A DNA stretch of 64,000 nucleotides from Asterias rubens (Eukaryota > Echinodermata > Asteroidea > Forcipulatida > Asteriidae): assembly GCF_902459465.1 (NCBI RefSeq), contig NC_047065.1:1980309-2044308 (forward strand). The letters run 5' to 3'. Below, piece by piece: positions 1-13,200 of this stretch. Position 1 is the first letter of the stretch. Every line of letters begins with the position of its first letter. A program made the position numbers and the translations under genes. The notes beneath the pieces were generated by a model. That model was not told the DNA's origin. It saw only the letters and a program-made list of their open reading frames with translations, and did no database searches.

Positions 1-140
1 AAGTTGTGCAAAAAGGTTTTTTATCTTACATTATTTTCTTGCAACTTCAATGACCAGTTGAGCCCAGATTTCAAAAAGAAATGCTTTTAATTCTATTTGC
101 CAATGAAATACATTAAAAATTAGTGTTAATTTTGTTTTAC

Positions 141-3100
141 CTGAATGGCAGAGAGATAGATATAAGAATCTTCATGACTAAGATTCTCAACAAATATTCC
201 CAGCAGCATATCTTTCTTCTGCATCGCCTTGGAGTCTCTGGCCAGCAAGAGCTTCCCAAGGACCCTCAGGGCATGGCCTCTCGTCGGCAAAAGAGGATCG
301 AAGAGTTCTTGAAAAGCCTCATCAAAGTTCTTACTGACAGCTGGCTCGTCGTCGCTGTGTTGTGAAACCGACGAGTTTGGTCTTTTCTCATTCATTGCTA
401 TTCTGGAAGACTCTGCATTGGATTCAACTCCAGGACGTGAGGCACCATCCTCGTAAATAAGATTTCTATCTATCTGGACATTCCTTTTTTCTCCGGGAGT
501 AACAGGGTCTTCCTTGCTTAGCAAATTGTCTCCAGCAGTTTTCTTAGTCCGATCTTCTATCTTAGAAACTTTTTCTCTGTCCATTGTGAGCTTTGATTTT
601 AAATCCTCAGTTGCTTCCTTCATCGATTCCGACCAGACAGCACCGTGGGTTGCTATGGCGATGCGGAGGTCAGTTGCCGTTCTCTGGAGAGGCTCTATTG
701 GGTGGTCATGTGATATTTTCTCCAGTGATGGCAGAAGGTTCATGAGTGATTCACGGTTTTCGGAAGTAACCTTTTTCTGTTCACAAAAGGAAAATTGACA
801 ACTTTTAAGTACCTGTTCACTCCGACTCTGATTTCTTAACAATTATACAGGACTGGAATTTCTTCTTCGAGAGGGCAAGGCCATTTTCACTTTGCAAAGA
901 GCACTTGCATTAGAAAAAATCTTAACGTCTATGCAAATTTGGGACACCAAGGCCAAGACCAGGGCAACAGAAGCCATTGCCTTGTGGCCTCTGTGTAATG
1001 GGAGACTTTCTGGGACGATAGAGGTCAGCAGACTTACCGGGTAAATCCATTGTTCTCAGAATTATGCACATGTTCAGAACTACGTACACAATGGAAATTT
1101 ACCCGGTATGTCTGCTGCCACCTAGCGTTGGAAAGTCTCCTATTCCAGGCCTTGGTCTTGAATTTGCCCTCTAACACAAAATAGTAACCACAAACAAAGA
1201 CATTGACCAAAAGGGAAATCCCCAACATAGGACTAGAAAACTAAGTTGGTAGATGGCCGACATGTTAATCCGGAGGTTGTTCGTTTAAATCCCGCACAAT
1301 TTGTTTTGTTCAACCCCAAATCATAGAAATAAATTATCCAGACAGTTTCCTTGTTTGATATAATTACTTACAGTCACACAAGTTTTGGCTTACATACTTG
1401 GCACTGAAACATGGGAAAAACTTTTGTTTAACTTAGAGTAACTATAGATATAAATATGAATATTAAACTTGCGGGTACAACCATGGGTAAAATCTCTTTT
1501 GAAGGAGTAGTGGCTCTGAAAAGAGCCGGTTTGGTCTCAACGTTTCGAACAGTATACTCTGCTCGTCTTCTTTTTTGTTTAAGTGTTAACTGTTACATAC
1601 CTCTAAATCTCCACGCAGTATTGCCGATACTAATCCAAGGGCAAGTGTCAACGTCTCGGTTTCAAACACATCGCACGTTTCCCCCTGGCAATCCAACGAC
1701 GATGCAGCACGATCCAACGTCGCACGAGCAAACTCCAACATCTGTGAAGTATTCTCTAAGACAGCGGGCCCAAGATTCTCGCAGAGCTTAGATAAGATGG
1801 CCAGGACTTGAAGAGAGTGCTGTATATGAGTGACTTGAGTGTCTTGGTTCTCTTCTATGTTGAGGAAAATGCGAGAAGGGTCAGGATCTTGGGGATCTTT
1901 GGATGATGGTCTTGAAGTGATTGATGTTAACTCCTGAATAACAATACAAAATAAATAGATAAATTTCTTCCAGGAGTAATACAACTTGACAACGTATACT
2001 TGAGTATTTACTAGTACAAACATTTGAAATGCAATTAAAAGTATTTTGAAGATTATTGGGGGGGGGAGGTTGAGGGGGGAGGGGGTGCAGTTGAATAGGG
2101 TCTACAATGATTACTAGCTGAAGTGGATTTAATGTTTGCAGGCACTGCCACCCTGAGCTTCCAGCCAGCAAGCTTGTCCTCTGGGAGCATGAGTAAGGTA
2201 CAGCCCAAAGATGTTGAGGTCACCTGACTTGATTTACTAAGAAGGGACACTTGGTTCGTGACAGTTGGAGAAATATCTACATGCATGGGGGACAGGGAGA
2301 TCTGGGGACAACTCTGTCATAACACCACTGTCCGAGGACACCACTCAGAAAGAAGAAAGATTACTTACTTTCAAGACTAGAATGAAGAAATCTCCAGCAA
2401 GTCCCTTAATCTTCAGTTTCTGGAGTAGATCAAATACTGTCGCTGCAGTAAGCTCCTGAGACATCAAACTGTCTGCAAACTGCTCTTCAGCTCTAAAGTT
2501 GTTTACAAAAAACAAAAACAAACAATAAATATAAACTAATAGATGTGAAAGATACATGAATAAACTTGAATTCCCATGATTGTATTGTATTCCTTGCAGA
2601 CGACTATCAAAATTATTGGGTCACAATTTGTTTGAGTGAAAATATGTAAATCTGGCATTTCGCAATGGTATCGGATCAAACATAGTGGACCAAGCAAATG
2701 TGTAAACCCCTTGGAATAGCCACCCCTGCTTTGGAGTAGGGGTAACAGGAAATACCTATTCTTGAATATTGGGTATTCTTGAATCGTGCAACCAAAACCC
2801 CATGGAATAGGGACACAGTGTGAAAGTGCGCCGGAGTAACTGTGGGGTAAAAACAAATTCCCAGTGCCTCCCCAGGGCTGTTTTTGACAGGGATAAAAAA
2901 AGAGCAGCATTGTGAAAAGGGCTAAAGAGGAAGAGGAAAGTTGATTAGGACAAACCTGATATTTTGCCTGAACATGACAACAGCACCACCTTCAGAACCA
3001 GGTGTGAATGCAATGCCACGATGCACACTCTCAGTCTGGGAATCACGCAGTAGGAAGGATATATGCCTTAGATACTCCAGAGTGGTCTGATGCTCAGAGT

Positions 3101-6100
3101 TGCAAAAAAAGTACAGAAGAATTTCCTCAATCTTGGATCTGAGAAAAGAGATAACATAAAATCACCTGTAGCAACTCACAAAACTGACCATGAAAAAAGA
3201 AGAAAAAAAAGGTTGCCTGCTTTGAGCGCTATGGTTTAAAACTATGCCTACCTCAGTGATCCACGGAGCATTTTATTTTTCAGAGGTGATTACTCTTTTT
3301 ACTCTGATTACGGATTATTCTTCCTGCATGGACATAATTGCTCTAGATTTTCAGTGATAGCTCAAAATCGCTAACTGCTTTTTAAATGAAATTTTCACAG
3401 GTTAGGTTGATTGTACATGTGTGTATCTATCTACATTTATAACAAACATCAAACGGTCCCAAAAAAACCTTATGTTCCCTTTAATACATTGAAGTTTACC
3501 AAACTCAGCACAAAAACAAAACTTTTCTCAAGCCCTTCTTCGCTGAAGACACTTCTTGAATCAACGTACCTGAGATTACAGACCCCTTGCTTTGCAAAGC
3601 ACAGAAGTTTAAACATAGGATGACAAACTGGTTGCAACATCTCAAGGAGACAGGGGCTTGGATCTGGTAATCCAATGAAGATATGATGAACGTCTTCAAT
3701 ACATTGAGTCAGTGTAGGCTCGTCCACAAGAACAAACGAACCGCCATCTTCTGCTGATGCTGGTGCTGAAATAAACACAGGATTTCATAGGCATTGATCA
3801 AAATGCAGATATATCATATAATATTTACATTTTTAATGCATTTTGTCAGAATAAAATCAATACTTGCTGAGATTACGAAAGGATTCCTTTTTAAACATCT
3901 TTCCAATCTATCCAAATCCAATTTTGGTCATAGTATGACAAATTGGATTTGGTTTAGTTAGTCAAATTGGTGGTTGAATTTTAAAACAAACAAATGTAAA
4001 TGTGGTGGCCAATTGTTTTCTTCTTTGGTAAAACAACTTTTTTTAAACCATGCACTGATATGTGATAAGTGTTGTATGATCAGTGCTTCTCGAAGCTTTG
4101 TGTAAAAACAATCAACATGCATTCTACCCGGGTGAGATTCAAACCACCCCCACCCCATTCTAGAGCAGATATCTTTGGTAACCCGCAATTTCAAGACTAG
4201 TCAGTTACCCAGGCTAATTGTGGATATAGAATACTTTTCTGGCTTTGATGAACGCTGTATAATCAGTGCTTCCCGCGTGGCTCATGAAAGCTACAGAGTA
4301 TACAATGCTTTAACACACCTTGTGTCATTTGGTAATCTGATTTTCAGAACAAACCTCTTTCATGCAGTGTGGCAAGCAGGGGGTCCAGTAATGGACCAAT
4401 CAGGAAAGGGTTTGCAAGCTGAGGATGCCTAGTTGTCATGGTAACGATGCAGCTCCTAGCAACACGAAGAACCTGTTTCAGAAGCAGCTGATCCTTGAAG
4501 TGAAGAAGCTCCAGGATCTAATCATATCAGAAATTATAGTTTGTTTTTTATTCAAAACTTATCAATCAAATTAAAGTTTTATCTTATCTCTGTTCCAACT
4601 GTTTAAAGGCAGTGGACACTATTGGTAATTGTCAAAGACTAGCCTTCACAGTTGGTGTATCTCAACATATCCATAAAATAACAAACCTGTGAAAATTTGA
4701 GCTCAATCGGTCATCGAACTTGCGAGATAATAATGAAAGAAAAAATGACCTTGTCACACGAAGTTGTGTGCGTTTAGATGGTTGATTTCGAGACCTCAAG
4801 TTCTAAACCTGAGGTCTCGAAATCAAATTCGTGGAAAATTACTTCTTTCTCGAAAACTATGGCACTTCAGAGGGAGCCGTTTCTCACAATGTTTTATACC
4901 ATCAAACTCTCCCCATTACTCGTCACCAAGAAAGGTTTTGTGCTAATAAATATTTTGAGTAATTACCAATAGTGTCCACTGCCTTTAAATAAGTTTTAAA
5001 CTTATGAAACCACTCATTTGTTTAAATTTACAGAACCTGCAACAACTACGCTGCTAGGTAACTTAAAGGCGATGTAATTGTTGAGTACAATCACAGCTGT
5101 TAAACAAAAAGTTTGAAAAAACACAATATCCATTTTGTAAATCACCACTTTTCCTCCTCTGATGGCCTACATGTCTTTTTTACTAAACTTTCTATTCAAT
5201 ATCAATAAAGATCATTAGCTTTGATTTCCCAGAGTACTGGGCCCAATTTCATGGAGCTGCTCAGCACAAAAATTTGCTTAGCATGAAATTTTACCCTTGA
5301 TTAAAACAGGATTAACAACAAAATGTCCACGTGATTTTTAGGATTTGCAAACAACAGCTGAATAACAGTAACAAGCAATATGCAACAAATGAAAACTTGG
5401 TTGGTAATCCTGTTTTTATCAAGGAAGAAATTTCATGCTAAGCAAATTTTTGTGCTTAGCAGCTCTATGAAATTGGGCCCTGTTGGACAACAGTGTTGTT
5501 GTGCCCTATGGCGTTTTTGTAGTACTTACCAGTATAATTCCATCGCTGCTGTCGCAGGGTTAAGGAGTGTGATCCTAAAAAAATCAGCAAATCCAAACCA
5601 CCATGACTCAACTAAGTTGTACCGATTAGTTGAGTGCTTTTGAATCTTACCTGTGGACAGACAAGCTTGTAGTATTTATCCACTGTAATGTCTTCAAGAG
5701 GACAGTTGGTTATCAGATGAGACACTGCGTCACATTTCCTCCAGTTATCTGTGGTAGCTGATGCATTCACTGCTGCTCCTCCTGACAGTAACAACAAACA
5801 TATAGGAAGGATCAGAAAACCCTGGAGAATTATATACCTCTAATTATACATGGAGTTACTGATTAGGTAAGTCAAGATGATTTTGTTATGTTTTACTTAG
5901 GGTTTGTTTGTCTTTTTTTTGTTTTTAGTTATTTGGTTTTTGTTTGGGTAAGACAGTTGGTTTGTGCGAAAAGTGCTGGCCTCCCACCACGAAGGCCATT
6001 TCTGGCAAAAGTCTTATATGTGAGTAGAGTTGTGTGTTGGTTCTCTTCTGTGCCACACAGGTTTCCTCTCTCCCAAAAAATCAAACACTTTCGATCTCAA

Positions 6101-8756
6101 TGTATACTCAGTTGTTTGTTGTATACGCTGCTTCTTGAAAAGTTGTTGCCGCATTCTTCGCAATTTAGCTTCGTAGCTGCAAGTAAGAATGATTAGCCTC
6201 AAAAACTATTATTGTTATTATAACTATTATTCTTATTAAAGTTTGTATTTCGTCATTCTGGCTTTGGAGTTCTTTCAGGAGTAAGAGGTAGTTTTTTTTA
6301 TGGGAAGCAGACTTAAAAGATACACATTTGAATCACAGCAACATTCTACATTTGATCCTACCTCCAACATCAAGCAGCCCTCGTAGCACCCATTGGATTC
6401 CTTTGGGCTTTATCAGACGTTCTGTCAAGAGCCTTCCACACTCCTTCTTCAGCCACTGTGGTGCTCGTGGGAGCGGGTTGTGGCTTCTTTGAGAGACACT
6501 CTTTGGGTTCTGGCTTCTCTGAGAGGCACTCTTTGGGTTTGTCTTTGCCGTTCCTGTTCTTTCATCTCCTGGACCTCCTTGTAAGAATAGAAGCTCTCTG
6601 ATCACTAGAGGTTGGTAGGCTCTCTGCAGAAGGCGCTTCAACTGATTTTGAAAGAACTCGACATCCTTTGAGTTTTCACTTCTTTGAGTTGGTTCTGCTA
6701 CATCTTTTGCCTGGTCGGTTGTATTGTTATCTTTCGTTTGAGACAGTTTTTCAGAATGAGAGATCTGAAGAAGAGATGCTAGGAGATCTCCTAAATGTCT
6801 TGTTAGAATCAAACCTCCAATAGAAGGCTGTTTAACACACTCTAAGAGTACCTTCACTACCTGCTTCAGTCTCTCCGGATTCAGCACAGACTCTCTGCCA
6901 ATTAATATCTGCCCGAACCCCGACCTCTTCTCCATTGGAATTCCGATACCCTTCTGAAGGTTTGGTACCAGTCCAAGACAAACTATAAACTGCAACAGCG
7001 TCATGAGATTTTTCTGCTGCCCTACGCTAAATGTGTCCGGGGAAAGAAGGGGAGCCGTATGAGGACCCGGTTTCTCAAGTTTTGTCTTTCCCTGTTCCTT
7101 TTTAAACTCCACCATCTGAACAGCGACAGAATCTTTTAGGCCTTGTAACAGAACCATACAGTGCTCTGTGTACAACCAGCGTATGTCTTTGCATTCTACT
7201 AGTCTTCCCCTCCAGTCTGTGATAACTGACTCAAGTGCAATGGAGAGGTTAAAACATCTCTTATCACTTGCAAGCACTTGGTGAAGTTTGTCAAGGGTTG
7301 ACTTAAGTGAAAGGTCAAACCTTGTTGCGTCATCACATGGGGGCGCTGTGCTTTCAGTCGTACATTCTGCAGTAGAATTGAAAAGGTTTTTCATTTTCAT
7401 AAGATGTAAAAGAATTTTAATATTCCAGCCTACAACATGGAATGATTTATAATGTCAAGCGAGATGGATTTCAATAAAAACATGACAGATTTTGAAAACA
7501 TAGCAACTCACAGCAACTGAACAATTTGTGTGAACAACTGAGGTTTTATTTACATTTACTTTTAAACCAATATTATATTATTGCTTGAAAATCCATTTTG
7601 AAACAGTGTGGGACTGTGAGATATTGTAAAGTAATGTCCTAAATTGTATAGAGAGATATATCTCAAATAAAACAGTTAAATGATAAAACCATGGATGTAG
7701 ATACAGAAAAATGTGTTCTCATTTTGATTCTAGTCTCTTCTCATTTAATTTGTGATTCCAGAATAATAAAATCCGTGTTCAGATCCAATAAAGATTCCGA
7801 GTTAGTCCTGTGAATGAAGACAATCCTGACAATGAGCATGATGGAAGACAGGTTTAAATGTAGGAGGCGACCCTATAGCCTATAGGGAAACCCACGCAAT
7901 CAGCGAAAAAAGTAAAACCTAATGCATGAATCCACAATTTGTGGCACAAAGAGCAAGGCCTCACCATGGAGGAAGACTCAGTCAGCACTGGTGGTCAGCA
8001 GGGAGAAGAAAGAGTCAGGGCCGGGTATAGTTGCGATAAGTAACCCTCCTCCCGACGGCCGCCAGGGTTCTGAGATTGTTTTGAGCGGAAACGGTTGATC
8101 TGGTCCAACACGTACAATTTTGACAGCTAGTCACCAGATTTGCCCCATTTTTACCACTTTCAAAAATCATGACACAAGTTCTGAGGGTACGAACTTAATC
8201 CGCAATGTCTAATGCAGCCTGCCATATTACTCAAACATTTGAACCTGTGAATTTCGCTCCGTTTCTGCTAAGTTTTTTTCCATTTTTCTTCGAAATATTT
8301 CATCAATGGTGTTTTGAGTATTATGGCAGGCTGCATTACTTTTAGACATTGCGGATTAAGATCGTACCCTCAGAATTTGTGTCATGATTTTTGAAAGTGG
8401 TAAAAATGGGGCAAATCTGGTGACTCGCTGTCAAAATTGTACGTGTTGCAGTTGGACCAGATCAACCGTTTCCACTCGAAACAATCTCGTAACCCTCCGG
8501 CCTGGCGGCCCTCGGGAGGAGGGTTACGTTATCGCAACTAGCTAGGCCGGGTAGCGAACCGTGCAATATATTGAAAAAGGAACTAAGGAACTTGCTGAAA
8601 TGTTTCATATAAACACTAGAGGAACTAATGAACAATAATTCAGCTTCTATAATGTGTTTTTTCTTGCATACCCGGTGGTTTTGAAGGTGGCGAAACCAAC
8701 ACTTGAATCGCTGCATGAAACTCCATGGGCGCAGCCATCTTGGAAATTGATAACAT
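141..8756 (-). CDS. TANGO6: TANGO6 (Rtp1-family protein), 3' end beyond window
   Basis: Multi-exon gene read right to left. Coding exons: 8672-8738 (or from 8756), 6362-7366, 5651-5781, 4355-4517, 3570-3765, 2956-3138, 2369-2492, 1601-1933 and 141-776. Reading phases agree across every junction and give about 946 residues; the human protein is about 1,094, so the C-terminus lies left of the window. The last exon holds the family's RTP1_C1-type repeat near residues 895-946, with the string HEDSYIYLSAIQ. Exon 2 (335 residues) is helical and leucine-rich. Yeast Rtp1 helps nuclear import of RNA polymerase II, while fly Tango6 was found in a secretion and Golgi screen; the role here is inferred from the family. 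Two in-frame ATGs exist, at 8756 and 8738. The second sits in CAAGATGGCTGC, a near match to the TISU initiator, so I prefer it. Intron 1 carries a foldback element; later introns carry family A and C palindromes. Assignment is firm for the C-terminal part. Confidence 0.92.
4605..4988. mobile_element. Family C palindromic MITE
   Basis: The ends are AAAGGCAGTGGACACTATTG and its reverse complement, flanked by TTTAAA. It is about 380 bp long and lies in a TANGO6 intron. The interior has the shared phrases CACAGTTGGTGTATCTCAAC and GAGCTCAATCGGTCATCGAA. No coding capacity. Confidence 0.85.
5239..5480. mobile_element. Family A palindromic MITE
   Basis: Begins GGGCCCAATTTCATGGAGC and ends with the near reverse complement (GCTCTATGAAATTGGGCCC). 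The inverted arms extend roughly 50 bp or more. In a TANGO6 intron. Non-coding. Confidence 0.85.
5952..6240 (+). mobile_element. tRNA-derived SINE
   Basis: Shares its body with the copy at 45424-45751: the phrases TGTGCG-AAG-GC-GCC, GTTGGTTCTC and TCAAACACTTTCGATC. It ends in a TTATT-rich tail. In TANGO6 intron 2. Confidence 0.65.
8028..8544. mobile_element. Foldback element with 9-bp target duplication
   Basis: Begins TAGTTGCGAT and ends ATCGCAACTA plus GCTA. The two arms of about 230 bp are near-perfect inverted copies around a centre at about 8285. The sequence GGCCGGGTA flanks it at 8019-8027 and 8545-8553. No open frame of note. In TANGO6 intron 1. A relative lies at 53425-54147. Confidence 0.85.
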
Positions 8757-9950
8757 GGCGTTCATCAATCCCAAGAGGGCGCTTGTCATCAATCCCATTA
8801 AAGTAACTTTCTGTGTTTAATTTTCCATTTTTACTAAATAATGCATCCAATTTCCCAAAAATTATTCCGGTGTTTTTCTGGAAATAATTTGCTTATAAAT
8901 TCCAGTTAATTTGTAAAAAATAATGGGCAAAAAAAAAAATCTAAGATGCAAACACGTGTTAAAATTATTGTTGCAACATCAGGTTTTATATTGACTTTTT
9001 AAATATACACCAAAATAAAACACCACAACAGCTTTCTTCTGAATACAACATTCTGGACCTTTTATTTTGATTGATATCATTTTCAAACACTTCATACATG
9101 TATACATTATTCAATAAATGAAAACAAACCTATTAGAAGACAAAGTCTTCGGGGGAAATTAGTTACTTAAAATGAAAGCTGACTGATTTAATAAGTCATA
9201 GCATTGCAGTACCAATCCTCCAGAGAAATATTTCAATATGAAACACAAATAGATTTGAAAACCTTACTCAACACTGCTGCTTGTTTCAGTTCGTTCTCAA
9301 ACTCCTTAACAACAAGAAAGCCCCTTTTTTACTGTGATCACTGAATTTGATGAACATTTTCACATGTTTGTTGCATGGTGTGTGTGACGATTGAAAGCTA
9401 AAAGATGTAAATTGATGTCATCTTCTGAGCAATCTTACGTCTACTCTTTAAAACAGATAAAGATGTACAATTAAAAAGATATCTTCCACTGAAACTTTGT
9501 AAAAAAATAAATATCACTTTGGCAAAGATTTGTCCTGTTACAGTTCTAACAATCAAGCCTAAATTTCACAAGATTAAATAACTTCATGGTTAACTACCCA
9601 ATCCATATGTCACAGATGCCCATTATAGATCAGGAATATTATAGCCCATTCATAGATCAAGGTCAATATTACCCCAGGTCAATAGAACACCCAGGTCAAT
9701 ATTACACCCAGGTTAATAGAACACCAAGGTCAATAAAAATATAACACCAAGGTCAATATTACACCAAACTAAATAGAAACTTTCCAATTAGGAAATGGGG
9801 CAATCTCTAAGCCAAGAAACTACAAAGACATCTATTCTAATGTTTAATTTTTACCTTTAGCAAACGTTTTTGTTTTAATTTTATTGGAGAGTGGACAAGT
9901 TGTGGCCACAGGTTTATCCTTTACTTTTTAAGTGACTGGCCAGCAGGACC
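8757..9950. other. Spacer between TANGO6 start and ZNF341 3' end
   Basis: AT-rich. I see no gene. It includes the likely TANGO6 promoter (8757-8860) and the minisatellite at 9657-9770. A TTTATT at about 9060 is an AATAAA on the minus strand and could end ZNF341 transcripts. Confidence 0.5.
9657..9770. repeat. Imperfect minisatellite, about 18-bp unit
   Basis: Repeated phrases of the form CCAGGTCAATATTACAC and CCAGGTCAATAGAACAC, about six units with drift. It lies 3' of the ZNF341 stop codon and may be transcribed in its 3' UTR. Confidence 0.7.
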
Positions 9951-10196
9951 TGGGCCCAAATTCATGGCTCTGCTTACAGTAAGCAAAGTAAGCGGAAGCA
10001 GGGAATTCTGTGCTTCCGTAAAGCCTATTTCACAGGTTAGCATGGAATTTTTCCTTGTGCGCATGCGTAATCCTCGTTACTAGGCATTCTTCGCTTTACA
10101 CAGCTGGCGCAGAAACTGGCTGCGCTTGATTGTAAGCAGAAAATGGTGATCGGAGCGCAGAAGTAGGCTGTAAGCAGAGCCATAATATTGGGCCCA
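9951..10196. mobile_element. Family B palindromic MITE in the likely ZNF341 3' UTR
   Basis: Begins TGGGCCCAAATTCATGGCTC and ends with the inverted form (AGAGCCATAATATTGGGCCC). It starts about 25 bp after the ZNF341 stop codon in transcript orientation. Non-coding. Confidence 0.85.
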
Positions 10197-10221
10197 GTTA
10201 GCTTCTCATTTCACTGGTCTG

Positions 10222-13200
10222 TTAGCTCATCTGTCCCATATTAAGAAGTGCAATGGCAGTAGAGTTAATAGTTGGCTGCTGTTGCTGTTTCAAAGTGACC
10301 GTCTCTCCCGATGTGACACTGACCACCTCCTGGTCAGGGGTCACCATGATCGTTATCATCCGAGAGCTTCCGGCCATCAGATCCTCATCTTGTTGATGCT
10401 CTGCGGATTCCTGGTTGGCTTTCTGTCTCTCCATCTCCTGCCGTTGCTGTTCCTCCAAGCCAGACCTGATAGCCTCCAAGTCCCTCTCAATATCCTCCGT
10501 AGAGCGATTTGGGATTTTTCTCTTTTGAGTGATACGTCTTGGCCTGCCTCTTGTTCCGCCACGCCCTCTTCTACTCCTCGGAGCCTCCCTCGTGACGGTG
10601 TCGTCAAGCATATGAACCTTCTTAGAGAAACCAGAGTGCCTGAGTCTGACTTGCCTCGTCTTGGTTAAGAGAACTGGATGTACTTCTTCAGCTCTCTCAT
10701 GATGTTTGGAAACATTGTGGGATGTGGTATTTGCATCGAGACTGGATTCAGTTTGTTTCAAAGCTTCGTTTGACAAATCACCAAGGACAGATTCATTCAT
10801 GTCACATTCTATATTAGATTTCAGTGCTTCCCTTGTTTGTGCCCATCTCGGACAATTATGAGCATTCTTATATTTCTCACGGGCGAATCCTTTATTACAT
10901 ACTTTACAGCGAATGGTATAGTCATCGGTATGAATTCGCATATGCTCCGCCAAATTGGGGCGTCGGCTGAAACACTTGAAACACTGAGGACACTTAAAGG
11001 GCTTGATGCCGCTATGTGATATGATATGTGCTTTGAGTTTATCAGGACGGTTGAACATCTTCTCACATCCAGTCAAGGAGCGGAACGGACATTTGAGTTT
11101 CTTGACAGGATCGTGAGTGAGGTTATGTCTCTTTAGCTTATCTGGGCGGTTGAACGTCTTCTCACAAGCGTCACACTTATACGGTTTATCCCCACTGTGT
11201 ATCAACAAATGAGACTTAAGATAGTGATCAGTCTTGAAGGATTTCTGACAGACGTGGCATGTGAACTGCCCATGAGCGCTGTGGGTTGGGAGATGGCGGC
11301 GGAGATACCGCTCACATGGGAAGACCTTCTTACAGTGTGGGCAGCCGTAGTGATGGGTCGTTGTTGCTAAGTGGTGTTCTAAGGCCTCCGGGGTTGAATA
11401 ACGGTTCATGCATTTATTGCAGCGATACTCCCTGTAGAACAAAATAAAACACTCATTAATATACTGTCACCAAAGCCTATTAAATATCCTTTGAAAATTT
11501 CCAACTTGGGGTTGCGACTGTTTCAGTCATTGGCCTGTGAGTTATTGGTTACGACCACAAACATCTAATCATATTATACAGTTTTTGAAATGGTGATTTG
11601 TATGGTGTTTTGTCAACTGGTGTGGCTAGAACGAATTTTTTACTTTCTTTGGAACAGTGCAATAAAAAAAAACTTGAAAGTATCAACTCCATCTTGCATC
11701 TTCTTCTTTGTGAATAAATTTGTGTCTGTATTGACAGCAGACATTATCTTCAAGCATCCTCGAACTATCGATTCTGAATGGCTGACCCACATCAATAAGA
11801 GGTGTCATATAAACCTTTATTGCATGACCCATATCACACCATGCAGATTGCGCTGCTGTAACTACACATATTTTAAGCTATACACAAAATGTACAGATGT
11901 TCAAACACCATGTGCTGCAATAAGCTGCGTGTCAAGTTTTCTTGAAGATAAATTCATTATCACATTAATCACATTATCTAATTCTTCAAATTCTGTGTTG
12001 TTATTGTTATTGTGCTATTCTTACTTCTGATGTTGCCTTGGTCCTTGGTTGGGATACAGACTATGTGAGTACTGATGAACACCGAGCTCATACAACGATG
12101 GGAAGTGTTTACTGCATAGATGACATCGGTATGACATCTCACTCTCATGAGCTTTAGTGTGCTCCAAGAAAGAATCCAGATCCTTGTAGGTTGTATTGCA
12201 GGATTTCAGAACGCACTTGTACACCTGCAACAATGATAATCACACTTGGGGTCAAATTGGGTTTCAAAGCCTCTATAATGTGCATCAGACCTCTTTAGTT
12301 TGCATTCATAAAAGGCTACTTCAATTCTCTGGGGTACTGTATTTGAAAAAGCTCTTTAGATCAGGAAAATGCTGACGCTCCTCCCACTTTGCTGGAATAG
12401 GTTACCTATGTGTCTGCTTCCTTGGGATAGTCTTCCTGTGCATATTTGTCAATAACAAGGTTGTGGGTTTGAATCCTACAGACCAAATCGCTCAATTCAC
12501 AATTACTAGAATAAGTCTTTTTGGCTTATTAATGAATCACAATTTCTTTATTTGTGCAATTCATAATCATAGATGTTAAACCAATCTTTGTATGAGATAG
12601 ATTGGCTCTTGCCAGCTTGGTGTGCATATCCCCTTGTGTGAGTTTGCCAAGTTCCTTGATGGGAAGATCATAATAATAAGCAATAATAATAATAAGCATT
12701 ATGTAAGCGCCATCTATCTAAAAAACTAATCTGCGGCACTGGAGAGGAAAATAAACCGCAAAAGTTTATACAAAGAAAAGGATCAAAAGAGTGCCTAATT
12801 AAAGTGACTTAGGAAACAAATAGGTTTTTAGTTGCAATTTAAATGTGTCTAATGAAGAAGCTGTGCGAATGACTATTGGTAGAGCACTCCAGAGGGTTGG
12901 TGCTGCATATGAAAAAGCCCTATTACCATAAGAGGTGTGTGTCCTTGGTGTCACAAGAAGACACTTGTTTGATGATCTCAGGCTGCGTTGGGGAAGGTAT
13001 TGTGAAATAAGTTCATTGAGATAGCCTGGTACTAATCCATGAAGTACTTTCCATGTTACAAGTAATATTTTGAACTAAACAACGAACAAACAAATTCCTT
13101 TTCTTACCTGCTCATTCTTATGGATGGTCATGTGCGTCTTGAGTTGGTAATATGTCTTCAATTTCTTCCCACAGTACTGACACACATAGGAGCTATCAAT

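Noticed and set aside
5530-5574. A 45-bp segment on the minus strand with good acceptor and donor, looking like a TANGO6 exon
   Set aside because: The preceding exon ends in phase 0 and this segment then starts GAT CAC ACT CCT TAA, a stop. Joining 5651-5781 directly to 4355-4517 restores the family sequence (CPQ-ILELLHFKD).
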